DNA of 64,000 nt from Thozetella sp. PMI_491 (Eukaryota > Ascomycota > Sordariomycetes > Chaetosphaeriales > Chaetosphaeriaceae), in the NCBI GenBank assembly GCA_021432635.1, contig MU270092.1:186001-250000 (forward strand), given 5' to 3'. Under the pieces are notes generated by a model, which had not been told where the DNA came from, made no database searches, and saw nothing but the letters and a program-made list of their open reading frames with translations. Numbering within the stretch: the stretch's first letter is position 1; every line of letters begins with the position of its first letter. This document shows, piece after piece, positions 33,826-44,275 of the stretch. The position numbers and the translations under genes were made by a program.

Positions 33826-35292
33826 TCACTTTGATGATGTCTCGACGTCATCGTCCACGTACTCCCACTCATCATCGTCCTCAGGCTCCCCAGCAACGCT
33901 CCTCCAAACCCTCTGCCACATGCCCTTCTTCTGCAGCAGCGCGAGCACCATCACCACGGGTAGGTGCCACACGCTCGCCCAGAACAGGCCCCGTGCGCTG
34001 CCCTTATGACCTTCATGGCGCCAGAAGTTGATCGCCTCCCTGAGGAGCCACAGGTTCACGGGCAAACTGGTGACTGCGAAGCTCCACTCCGTCACGCCGA
34101 CGGCGCAGAGGGCCACGCACAATGGCACAAAGACGAGACTGTAGCGCAGTCCAACTCGGGCGTTCCGCGCTGGGTTCACCCAGCAGAGCATCCGCAGTCC
34201 GGCAGCCTTGTACTCCTCGCGCACGCCCCATGAGAGGGCCATGAAGTGCGGGAACTGCCACGCAAACAAAAGACCCGCGAGCAGCCAGCCGCCGATGCTC
34301 GAGCCGTCGCTGGCGAACAGAAGCTCGCGCCATGTACCATCAGCCGTTGCGCTCTCGCCAGCCGCAGCAGCCCAACCCATCAACGGCGGGATGCCACCCA
34401 CGATGGCACCCACCCACGTGTTGAACGCAGACACAGGCTTCAACGGCGTGTACACACCGGCGTACAGCACGATGTTGGCCGCACCGAGGAAGGCGACAGT
34501 GGGGTTCACCCCGAGGTAGAGACTACCAATGCCGGCAACCGCGCAGCCGACGGCGAAGAGGACGGCCGTCCGGGTCGTAATGAGTTTGCGCACGAGGGGC
34601 CGGGCACGAGTTCGGCTCATGAGGGCGTCGGTGCGGGGCTCGTAGAGCATGTTGAAGGCGTTGGCGGAGGCGGAGCAGAGTGTCGTGCCCGTCGTGAGGA
34701 AGAGAAGGGTCAATGGCGAGAGGGAAGGCGCATCGAGCGCCGTCGAGGTGAGGAACGAGGGGACCGGGTACAGGGCGTAAGGCGCCATGGCGGTCAGAAC
34801 TACGAGGATAGTGAGGCGGGGCTTGGTGAGGGAGAGCAGGGAGGAGAGGGTGCGGCGGAAGGAGTTGGCGGGCTGCTGGGCTGCAACCCCGGCGAGGATG
34901 GAGGACGCATCGGGAGGCAGCTGCTTGTCGGGCGGCGCTGCGGGAGAGGCTGGAGACGCTTCCTGTCCTTCCGCGGCAGCTCTCTTCGCGGCCTGACGCC
35001 GGCGGTGCGGGAGCTGGGCATTCGGGTGCGCGGAGAGGGGCGTCGGTGTCGGCGCCTGGGCGGTCCCGCCTGTCGAACTCGTCACGTTATTTCGCACGCC
35101 CTTCGTCTCTCGGCCGCCATTGAACCGGACGGGGAAGCTGTTGGACGAGAAGTAGCCCGGCTTGAGGCGCGGCGAGGGCAGAGCGGCTGCGGCGGAATTT
35201 CGCGGGAACGAGGTCTTGGAGAAGGACCTCCCGCCGCGCCGGCACGCATCTCGAAATATGCTTATCCGGAGCACTGATATAGGCGGTCGCAT
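33826..35292 (-). CDS. cox10: Protoheme IX farnesyltransferase (heme O synthase)
   Basis: A single exon encodes 488 residues. The enzyme adds a farnesyl chain to heme b to make heme O, on the way to heme A for cytochrome c oxidase, in the mitochondrial inner membrane. Residues 1-50 are Arg/Ser-rich without acidic residues, as expected of a targeting peptide. A disordered linker runs to about 150. The UbiA-type membrane domain starts at SLTKPRLTILVVLTAMAPYA. The prenyl-diphosphate site NMLYEPRTDALMSRTRARPL is near residue 210, and a second conserved loop reads YTPLKPVSAFNTWVGAIVGG. WQFPHFMALSW and the late helices follow. The tail is acidic (EPEDDDEWEYVDDD). Length and motif order are normal for fungal COX10. 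Confidence 0.97.
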   Translation of the reverse strand: MRPPISVLRISIFRDACRRGGRSFSKTSFPRNSAAAALPSPRLKPGYFSSNSFPVRFNGGRETKGVRNNVTSSTGGTAQAPTPTPLSAHPNAQLPHRRRQAAKRAAAEGQEASPASPAAPPDKQLPPDASSILAGVAAQQPANSFRRTLSSLLSLTKPRLTILVVLTAMAPYALYPVPSFLTSTALDAPSLSPLTLLFLTTGTTLCSASANAFNMLYEPRTDALMSRTRARPLVRKLITTRTAVLFAVGCAVAGIGSLYLGVNPTVAFLGAANIVLYAGVYTPLKPVSAFNTWVGAIVGGIPPLMGWAAAAGESATADGTWRELLFASDGSSIGGWLLAGLLFAWQFPHFMALSWGVREEYKAAGLRMLCWVNPARNARVGLRYSLVFVPLCVALCAVGVTEWSFAVTSLPVNLWLLREAINFWRHEGHKGSARGLFWASVWHLPVVMVLALLQKKGMWQRVWRSVAGEPEDDDEWEYVDDDVETSSK

Positions 35293-35751
35293 CTTGGATC
35301 ATGGGCCAACCCCAATCGCCATCGTCGCGAGTCAATGGCTGATTGAAGTCGAACTCTAGTGTTGCGGATCAGGAGACACAGCTTCGGGCGCTTCCGCAAG
35401 CCCTGCACTCAGCGGGCTCTACTCAGCCGGAAAAGTGGCCCGAGCTTCGGGTGCCCACTAACCCACGCGTATATGGCTACAAAAAATGGAAGGGATCTTC
35501 GTCGGCAAACCCAAGCCAAGTAGAGAACAAAACCGGGATCCGCGCAAAGATGAACGGGAATATCGAGCCAAGACTGGGGAATGGGCCGAATCGGATCATT
35601 TTGTGAATTGGATAGGATGTGTTTTATGCCACACCAACGGGTATCTTCTCTGGGCTACTAGTCCAAACTTGGTACATAAATTTGGCCTCCTTCTCGAACA
35701 GATTACTTGAAACTATCACCAAAGCCTGAACGGCCAGCCACAAGGGCAAAA
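35293..35751. other. Intergenic region between NCS1 permease and COX10
   Basis: Contains the COX10 promoter (minus strand) and the sequence beyond the NCS1 stop codon. No other feature is seen. Confidence 0.5.
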
Positions 35752-37685
35752 CTAAACCACCTTCACATCCGAATCGAGGTGCTTGCTGCCCTCAGGTCCG
35801 CTGCCTCCTAAGCTGCCAGCTCCATTGCCCTTCTCCGTGTCGCTTCCGGCACCGCTCGGGATGCCTTCGACAGCGTCGAGCGTCCAGATCGTCTCGTCCA
35901 CAAGGGATTCAGGAGCCGGGAACGCAAAGCTCAGGCCGGTGTAAAGAATAATCGAGGTGACGAAACCGAACAGCCAGTCGAAGGTGTAGAGATTCTTGGC
36001 GCCTGAAGAAATGTAGATGTCGGGAGTGATGCTCTGGGCGAGGCCGGGCAGGAGCGGCGCAACAGGCACCAGGAAGGCCACGGCGGCACGCCAGTTGCAG
36101 CCGCCGTCGTATCGGTAGCGACCGCGAGGGTCGTACAGGGCTGTGAAGGCATAGCATTAGCTTTACGGGTTCTAAGAGGTCGCCACGTAGCAGAGTTCAG
36201 CACTCACCAGGGATATCGTATCGCCTCTTCTTCACCAGCCAGTAGTCGGCTGCCATGATGCCGCTCATGGGCGCGAGGAAGACGGCATAGCCGCCCATGA
36301 AGGCCAAGAACGTACCGGCCGAGCTGATGATCTTCCAGGGCACGAGGATCCAGCCGGCGATGACGGCGGCGATCATGCAGCCGCGCTTGATGTTGATCCA
36401 GCGCGGGGCCAGCACCGTCAGGTCATTGGCGGCCGAGATCGAGTTCGCGGTGATGTTCGTTCCCACTTGGGCGACGTACCACGCCAGGGCGGCGAAGAAG
36501 GCGGCACAGCGCCCGCCAGATCCCATGTCCAGCCACATGGCGATGATGTCGAGCGGGTTCCAGATGTAGTCGCCGGTGAACACCTTCGTGGCCGAGGTGG
36601 TGATGATTCCCAGTACGCCGCAGAGAGTGAAGATGAGCGGCAGGAAAGGGAGCTGGATGAACTGGCCGTTGGCGGAACGGGCATAGCGGGTGAAGTCGGG
36701 AATGTTGCAGGCCAGAGTCGCCCAAGAACCGGTCACCGACGACATGCAGGAGAGCCAGAGCCAGGCATACTCGCTTCCGGACTTCTCAGCAGAGAGTTTC
36801 CAGATGTCACCGCTGCCGCCGGCCTGGTGGATGCACCAGCCCATCGTGGCAATGGCAGCAATAGGGGCACCGATCAACTTGACCCAGAAGATAGGCCGCA
36901 GCTTGGTGGGGTGGATGAGGAGCAGGGGCAGCTGGATGATCCAGAAGAGGAAGTAGGAGCACATGCCCTGCGTAGTGATGCCAGCCGAGTCGGGGAGCAT
37001 GTTCGGAATGTTGGCGTACGAAGGTGCAATGGCCGTCAGCATGACTATACGCAGTTATCTCTCATTAGTATCATGTTCGGGGGTCGGGTGGAGCGTCACT
37101 AGCAGGACGCTCGAGTCGCGGATAGAGAAGAAAAAAGAGGGCTCACTGGTAAGGCACTGAGCGCCGTTCGCGCCCTGGATGCCGAGCCAAAACATGGCCA
37201 GGATGGCTCGGCTCACGATGCAGAAGTATCGGAGGTAGTAGCCAAACGGAGAGGTGGTGAAGACGGAGAAGGGCACATGCAGGTGCGCACCCAGAGCACC
37301 GTTGAGAACCATGGGGACGGCGACGCAGAAGGTCCCCACAATCATGATGGGCAGTGCCTCGCGCCACGACAGGCCGACGGAGAGAATGCCAGACGCAGTC
37401 TCCCAGGTGCCGAGGTTGATGGTATCAGTAGCCTGTAGTCTCGTTAGTTCTCATCGTCGGGCGCGGTGCCTCTGACGATGCGCCGCGGCGCAAGGTGGGA
37501 AGGAAGCGCACCCAGTAGGCCATGATGGACCATATCGTCCAAGTCTGGTCCTCAGGCGGGGTCGGGTCCATGTCCTTGTTGGTCCAGACATCCTTGGGAG
37601 CGATGGCGCTCTCCTGCTTGGGGAGCTCCCAGGCATGGATGGAGGTGAAGCGCTCCTTGACCTTTGCCGGCGATATCTTCTTCAT
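35752..37685 (-). CDS. NCS1-family nucleobase/allantoin-type permease (first of two)
   Basis: Encodes 561 residues in four exons: 37685-37512, 37432-37147, 37044-36208 and 36140-35752 (562 codons). NCS1 proteins are twelve-helix plasma-membrane proton symporters for uracil, uridine, allantoin, cytosine or thiamine-like compounds. Family features in order: NKDMDPTPPEDQTWT before helix 1, INLGTWETASGILSVGLSW, the SPFGYYLRYFCIVSRAIL segment, FWLGIQGANGAQ, CNIPDFTRYARS in helix 6, WYVAQVGTNITANSISAAND, and the late-helix segment PMSGIMAADYWLVKKRRYDI. The overall pattern is closest to the uracil/allantoin (Fur-type) branch, but the exact substrate cannot be read out. The acidic tail may be regulatory. 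A GACCAGC minisatellite sits about 340 bases upstream of its start. Confidence 0.93.
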
Positions 37686-38023
37686 GGTGCCTGGCCCTTG
37701 GGGGTTGGAAGAATACGGTGGGGGTGTAAGGGAGAAGCAGACGGGAGGGGGTGCCAGGTTTCTTTAAGAGGCGGGCCGGTAGTAACTTATATTGGGGGGT
37801 TGCGAGGGGAGCTTGTTGGGAGCTCGTCCAACTAACATGGAAAGCGACAGCCGTGTCTGTTGGCGAATAGTAAATGCAGTGCAACCATGGAGGGCCGATC
37901 CGCCTCCCTGGAACTGCCAGGCCTGGCTGACAGGGAGCAGGTCGGACGAGCTTGGGCCTCGTAGTCAGCCCGCCCGTCGCGTGGGATAATGTGATAGAAA
38001 CCGGGAGATGGCAAGGGGGGGTG
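37686..38023. promoter_or_regulatory. Proximal promoter of the first NCS1 permease
   Basis: Minus-strand upstream region between the start codon and the minisatellite. No obvious TATA box is seen. Confidence 0.4.
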
Positions 38024-38114
38024 GACCAGCGACCAGCGACCAGCGACCAGCGACCAGCGACCAGCGACCAGCGACCAGCGACCAGCGACCAGCGACCAGC
38101 GACCAGCGACCAGC
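38024..38114 (+). repeat. Minisatellite of 13 perfect GACCAGC units
   Basis: Thirteen identical 7-base copies with no variation, then a partial unit. Because 7 is not a multiple of 3, all three frames are open on each strand, which creates artefact open frames here. Perfect copy identity implies recent expansion or ongoing slippage. Confidence 0.95.
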
Positions 38115-40598
38115 GAACACCAGGTGCTGCTATCAAAGATTGGCCGATGACGAAGGAAGGGGGACAGGGAAGATAAGCGACATGGCCCGAGGCAGCCTCT
38201 GCGGCTCCTCATGTGGTGGTGGGCAATTTAGCGCGGCGACGATAAAGCCACAGTCATCAGGCAGTTGGAGGCGTCACTGGGTCGAGAAATACGAATGGCA
38301 ATTGCCTTTGGGTTACCTGCCCGGCTAAGTTGGGAGGAGGATGAGGCAGTCGTCGAAGAGAGATTCATTCTGGGCCAACGATAGAGGATGCCATGTCCAT
38401 GTCATTTCTGTCATGATGAGATCTCGATTCCGGGGCGTCCCTCGTTCGTGCGACACACGCTCTTCGAATTGCCGAGTCGAGGTCCAATTGTAATTTTTTT
38501 GTTTCATTTTTACTTTTTCGTCTCTTCTTTCTTTCCTTTGTTCTCGCAGAGAGCAATCCCCAGATTGGGTACGGTACCTAAGACCTTTGACCAGGAGGGT
38601 GTTGCATGATTGGCTGGGATGCCAGACGACTGCCCTCTGATTGGACCTTCACCTGTAGACTGCTGGCTTTGGGCATGCGTGGGTGGTCGTCGCTGCTGAA
38701 TGACAGGCTTAGCCTGGCAGGCTGGCCGCCCAACCCGAACCTGCCAGCCACTAGCGCGACGGGAGACCCAGGGTTGCCCAACCAGACAGCGGCGGCTTAT
38801 CAGCCGGTCCCGCGAGCCTTGGCCAACCCAGGGGACTTTTTGCGGGGATTGGGTCTAGCTGAAGTTTGTTCGAACCCGCCCGCAGAAGCCTCACTAAAGA
38901 AAAAGCTCCTAGCTGGGACGATGTGGACGGGATGGGATGGGCTACAATGGCCAAGAAGCAATGTTGGTTAGCCACATTACCCCGGGTCTTCCGCCCCCCC
39001 CTCCAAGTAACCCGTCTCTGCCAGTGCTGAAGCCCGGGTAGCATGGGGCCTTGGGGCCCTTGCTGGCTTACGAACCGAGAGGATCGCCGTGCGGTTCGCT
39101 TCGTTATCTGGAGGCGGCATCGTATCTCCAGATAGGATGACATCTGGCAACCTTTATCGAGGGTGGGGGGCAGGAAGGCTTTGCCAGGGAGCCAGCAGGG
39201 GCCCGTTGCAGGCCCTCGAGCGGCGCTTTTCCCTCCCACCTCACCGAGAGAGCCCATGGGCTGTTCGGGCGGGAGGGTCCCCGTCAGGCGGCCGCTACAT
39301 AGCTAGCACTATATGTCCCAACGTTGCCTACCACAAGCCAGCACGATAACGGGGTGACGTGCTCCATCTCCCGGCCGAGTAAACCTGTCGCGGGAAACCG
39401 TCTACCTATTATTTACTTTCCTCTCTCTATCTCTCTCCCTATCTTCACACATGCACACACCGGCGTGATTGTGGTCTGACCATAGCCACTCCCCATAGAT
39501 CCCTTGGGAGAAGGTCACAGGGCCGACAGCCGAGACGGTGGCATCATGGCCGGGACGCCCCCGACGCGAGGCAGAGAGCTCCCTGCTCATGACAAGTCGA
39601 AAACACAACAAAAAACCGAGAGAGGAAAATTCGTCAACCAGGGGAGCTTAGACGGCAGCATACCCGACCCCCCCCCCCCCCCCTCCGCAACAACAGTCCC
39701 AACGTGCAGGCCCCGCATCGGAGATGCCGCGAACCCCCCGGCCGGCATCATTTCATAGGCGGTAGGATGCAGGAGATGTGCCCGTGTTCGGCCATGTTGC
39801 AGCAGATTACTGCGGCCTTGCATGCAGCAGTTGTTGCGCAACCCGCTTGCAGATAACATGGGCGAGGTTGCCACCGCGACAACCCCAGCACCCTCCCACT
39901 GCGGCGAATAGCTCGCCAGCGGAAACATGACCGCCTCATCTCGAGACCCGGGGTCCGTCTAGACGCCGGGACATAATGGCACCACGGAGTATACCATCGT
40001 TACGACTTGTTTGGGCCAAGCTCCGCTTGCCTAGCTTCCGGGACGCTGATAAGGCTAGGTTGGTGGCGTTTGGATGCCACGCGTTTCTGGGTATATAGTG
40101 CGCGCAGTCGGATGCTCGTCGCCCGCTTGGTCCCTAGCGGCCGTGGGTAGGTCCGAAAAGGTTCAGCCTCGGACGGCAGCTATTGCTGTGGCTGCTGCTT
40201 GCTTCACCAACAACCTCCCTCGCACCCCCTTCCATTTCGTGGCTTGAAGTCCTTTTGTGCATTCCTCGCCAGCCCAACCGCAGTAGGCGTTGCGGGCCGA
40301 CACTGGGCTGCAGCTACCCTCTTCAACAGCAGCCTAAGCGAAACTCGCCCAATATCCCCCCACCGCCGTGGCTAGGATCTGGTAGCATTCATTAGAGAAC
40401 TACTACGTCGTACACACATCTGTTTGACGGGCCGCACCCTACTGGTCAGCCGATGTGTTGAGGATTAGTTGGAATATTGATCACTAAGCTTGGGCTGACA
40501 GGCACTAGACTGTGGTTCTTGGGCTAGAGCTTGCGAGTCTACATTCTCCCAAGCCCGCCGTATTAGGGTGAACATGCTAGGGTTGGTTGGCGGTGCCT
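38115..40598. other. Intergenic region between the two NCS1 permeases
   Basis: About 2.5 kb without a supported gene. It holds CT-rich DNA at about 39415-39450, a 16-base C run at about 39668-39683 and T-rich DNA near 38490-38540. Open frames lack motifs. Confidence 0.5.
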
Positions 40599-42468
40599 TC
40601 ATTGTGCTATGTTCTTCCACCTCGGGTCGTCTAGACCCCGGGGTACGGCTCCTACGTAGATGGTGGACCCCAGATCGCCCTCGGTTGCGAGGAAGTCGTC
40701 CTTTTCCGCTTCCTCCCATTGCGGGGCGCTGTCCTTTATCAACCGCTGGTTTCGTGTTGGCCATACCAGGCATAGCGCGCAGTAAACCACAAATGAGGTG
40801 ATGAATGAGATCAGCCACCCGAGTTGTCCGAGATGGTAAGCCGCCTCCGACACTGAAGCGCCCAACGTCCCGACGAATCCCGCGAAGGGGAGAGCGATTC
40901 CTGCTAAATACGCAATATAACCCTGGATATTCCAGCCGCCATGGTAGTAGTAGTGCTTGTTGTTCTTGCTGGGATCGTAGAGCCAGCCGACATACACATT
41001 CCCTTTTGTCAACACCCAATCTGTTCTGAGGTTAGCTTGCATCCGTTTGTCTACTGGGGCTCAACTCCTGCCTACAGTCTGCAATCATAATGGCGACAAC
41101 GGATGCCATGAATAGGCCATAACCCGCCAAGAAGGTAGTAAATACGCTCGCCGACGCGAGGATCTTCCACGGGCAGATGGCGAAAGCCAAGAACTCGACA
41201 AGGTATTGTCCGCGCGGAATGGTAAAGATCTTGGGCATCAGCAAGGTGACGTCGGAGCCAAAGGGGATCATGTTGGCCGCGATGTTAGTCCCCAGGATGC
41301 TGATCATCCAGCAGAATGCGCAGAAAAAGATGCCTGCTCTGGCGCCTGACGTCCAATACCGGTCAAGAATGGCACTAAGAAGATCCCAGGGGTTCCAGAG
41401 CGGCACCTCCAAGCCCCACGTGTTGTTGATCGCAGCAGTGGAGAGAATTCCCAGCGAGGCTGACAGTGTCACGGCGATAGGGTTCGAGATGACCTGCGAC
41501 CACATAGCGCCAGTCTTGGTCTTACTCCAGCGCGCAATATCGGGCTGGTTTGTGATCAAGCTCGCCGTGTTCCCCATGCCGGCGTTGATCGACTGCATGA
41601 TGAACCACGCCTTGTCAGCGGTAACGGTGCCAGTGTACACGGCGCCCACATTGGCTTTGGTGTTTGCCATGCAGAAGATAAACAGGCCAAAACAGCTGAC
41701 GCACATCACGATGCCCTTGAACCAGAAGAAACCACGCAGCTGGTAGGGCCGGAAGGCGCAGAATGGGAAATGTACGAGCCAGAAGAGGAAGAAGCTCAGC
41801 ATGCCCGCACTGGTGATGCCGACCGACTCTGGAATGTGGTTTGGTATGCCGGTATACAGGTCACCGAAGATGCACCTTAGCATCACGCCGACAAACGAGG
41901 CGCCCGAGTAGAGCTGTTTGAGGCTGAGGTTTAGCCACACCATGCCGGCAGGCCTGCCGGAACAGCAGCTGCACGAATGCGTTCACGGTGAACTGCTTAC
42001 CTGGATGCCATACCAGATGACGGCGAGCATGGCACGGGCGGCCACGACGTAAAAGCTTCCCCACATGCCAAAGACGCTGCGCGCCACGACGGGGTAGCCA
42101 AGGTGATAAACGGAGGCGCAGCGCGAGTTGAAAAACATGGCGATGCTGCTAATGAACTGCGAGGCGAAGATGACTAGTATGCTCTCCCACCAGTTCAACC
42201 CGAGGCCGACCATGGTGCTCCCCAGCGTCCAGTTCCCGAATGAGAGACCCCAGTAGAAGGTCACATAGTTGACCCAGGTCCAGGTGCGCTTCTCGGGCGG
42301 CGTGGGATCGAGGTCTTCGTTGGACCACAGGCTGGCCTCGCGGTGGATGGCATGGCGCTGTTCGTCAATGCGGGCCGCGAAGATGCAATGGGAAATCGAG
42401 TCCCAGTTGCCCAGCTTTTGACGCAATCTGGAGGTCCTGGCCCGCGCAGGCTTCTCCGGCGCCGTCAT
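40599..42468 (-). CDS. NCS1-family permease (second of two)
   Basis: Encodes 575 residues in three exons: 42468-42001, 41913-41076 and 41020-40599 (576 codons). Motifs: WSNEDLDPTPPEKRTWTW before helix 1, NWTLGSTMVGLGLNWWESIL, YHLGYPVVARSVFGMWGSFY, IWYGIQLYSGASFVGVML, NQPDIARWSKTKT, WMISILGTNIAANMIPFGSD and a MIADYWVLTKGNVYVGWLYD segment split by the last intron. The pattern fits the allantoin/uridine-type branch. It is clearly diverged from the neighbouring NCS1 protein (for example IARWSK against FTRYAR in helix 6), so it is not a recent tandem copy. Substrate is unknown. Both copies face the same way, 2.9 kb apart. Confidence 0.93.
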
Positions 42469-44275
42469 GGCTGCTGTCGACGGGCTCGGGGCGACGACAA
42501 CGGTGAAGAATGGTTCGCCGAGATGAACATGCCGGGGGGGGAAGGCAGCAGAAGACTACTGCATTCTCGACACTGCTCTGCAGGCCAGGTTAGATTCCCC
42601 TACGATGATGGCTTCGTAGACCGATGAAACTGAACGAAGGATGCGCGCTGCGCGGAATCGGCAGTGTAAGTAGTTCTTTAGGCTCCCCCCAACCGTGCGG
42701 ACGCGAGGCAAGGAGCTGCTGCCCCAGTTCTTACGAGGTGCCTTAAATGGGCCCTAGTGGGACCGACCAGCGCCGTGTGTGCGTCGTACTCCCAGGTGGA
42801 GTTCCAGAGCGTAAGCCGCGGCCTCTGCCTATCATCTTGGGGGTTTTGCGCCCCTCACCCATGAAAACCCATTAAAATCCATAAAAATGGTCGAGAAGAG
42901 CGCAGTGCAGATCGAGAGCTGGCTGCTGGATGTAACCCACCGGGAGGATCGGGCTTTCTGGAATCCTTGGCAGACGAATGAATTGCCGTAGCGGGGCCCG
43001 CAGGAGCCGCCCGACCAAGCCGGCCGCCCCAGGCGCCTTCCCCATTTTGCCAAGGCCGGTGCGACTCGCACGGTTGGGGGGTTGCCTTCACCCTACACGA
43101 AAGGCGATCTGGTATGAGTGGCGTACCTTGCGTCCCACGCGTCCTGTACCTACCTTCCATGCCTTACCGACTTGGCCTCGCTGACTGGAAGAACCGTGGA
43201 AGCAGCAGGGCTTGGCAGTGATGAGAGGCTGGGCATATTCCCGCCTCAGGCCATGGGGGCCGCGCCTCATGTCCTCATTGTCCTTATGTCTCTGCTCTCC
43301 AGCTTCTCCTCCAGCTCGCTCGCACACATCCTCCCTGCCTCTCCTCCCCGCTCCCCGCGGCGGCCGGCCTCTCTCGACGCAACGAGCTAGATGTCCGATC
43401 TTCGATGCATCCGTCCAACGACGGGCGGGAGGCGTTTGCTAGGAATTTTAAGATTAAGGGTCTACCTCTGCAGGCAGGCGCTTGGGCCCCGAGCTAGCGC
43501 TGTAAAGGGGGTGTGGGCGCATGCCAACGGGCTGATTGCGCCCTACCACCGCCCTATAGGCAGAAGGCACCACCTATTCCGCGCCAATGTGTCACAAAGC
43601 CGAGCCCGAAGCTGCTAGCTCGCATCCTTCCTTGCTTTGCAGAAGCTCTAGCTCGCCGGCAGCGTTCCAATCTAAGCTGCCGTGTCGCGCAGTCGAGCTC
43701 GGCCCCGTGGACCAACGACAAAGCTGCACCGCCGGCTTGCAACTTCCGCAAGACACAAAGGATGTCCGCTGTGAAAGGGCAATCCCAGCCTTTCCGGAGC
43801 GGGGACCTGCAAGCTTATGCGACGAGCATCAAAGGCGCGGTCGTTTCACCGCTGCCGAAGTCGTCAGGCTTCCATACGTGCCCGGAACATGTCCAAGAAA
43901 GATGGGATGCGCGGAGAACAAACATGGGACCGCCTGAGCCGCCTGGAACGAGGTGAGATGGCCGTGACATCTGCCCCAGGCGGGAAGCAAACCTGCTCCC
44001 TTGTCTCGACCGGCATGTTCCAAATATTTGGCTCGGGGGCCTGAAAATGCCTTGGATGATTCTAGAGAGTCCAAATTCCAGTTGTTTCTTTGTGTGTTCC
44101 ATTCCAGTTGGCATCTACAGATGTATATGCCCAATGTCATTCTACCCCTTTTCTACCGGCGGGCCCACCATGACACCCCACTCATGTTTACTTTGCCCCC
44201 CTTTCGAGTGGTATTCTGAGACTGTGTATCGCATCTGCGTCAGCGACTTCTAGTTGATCGTTGCTGGGCGCCGCA
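42469..44275. other. Intergenic region
   Basis: Divergent promoters of the second NCS1 permease (minus) and the large zinc-finger gene (plus). Open frames at 43118-43390 and 43513-43956 are GC-rich and lack family or splice support. I see nothing else. Confidence 0.5.

Noticed and set aside
34246..35277. 343-codon plus-strand frame over COX10
   Set aside because: Arg/Gly/Glu-rich antisense shadow of a single-exon core gene.
37552..38212. Frames containing repeated SLVAGRW or RPATSDQ peptides
   Set aside because: These are translations of the 7-base minisatellite, which is open in every frame.
43118..43956. Chain of short frames upstream of the large zinc-finger gene
   Set aside because: They overlap in several frames, have no splice sites that join them into a motif, and the composition is that of GC-rich promoter DNA.
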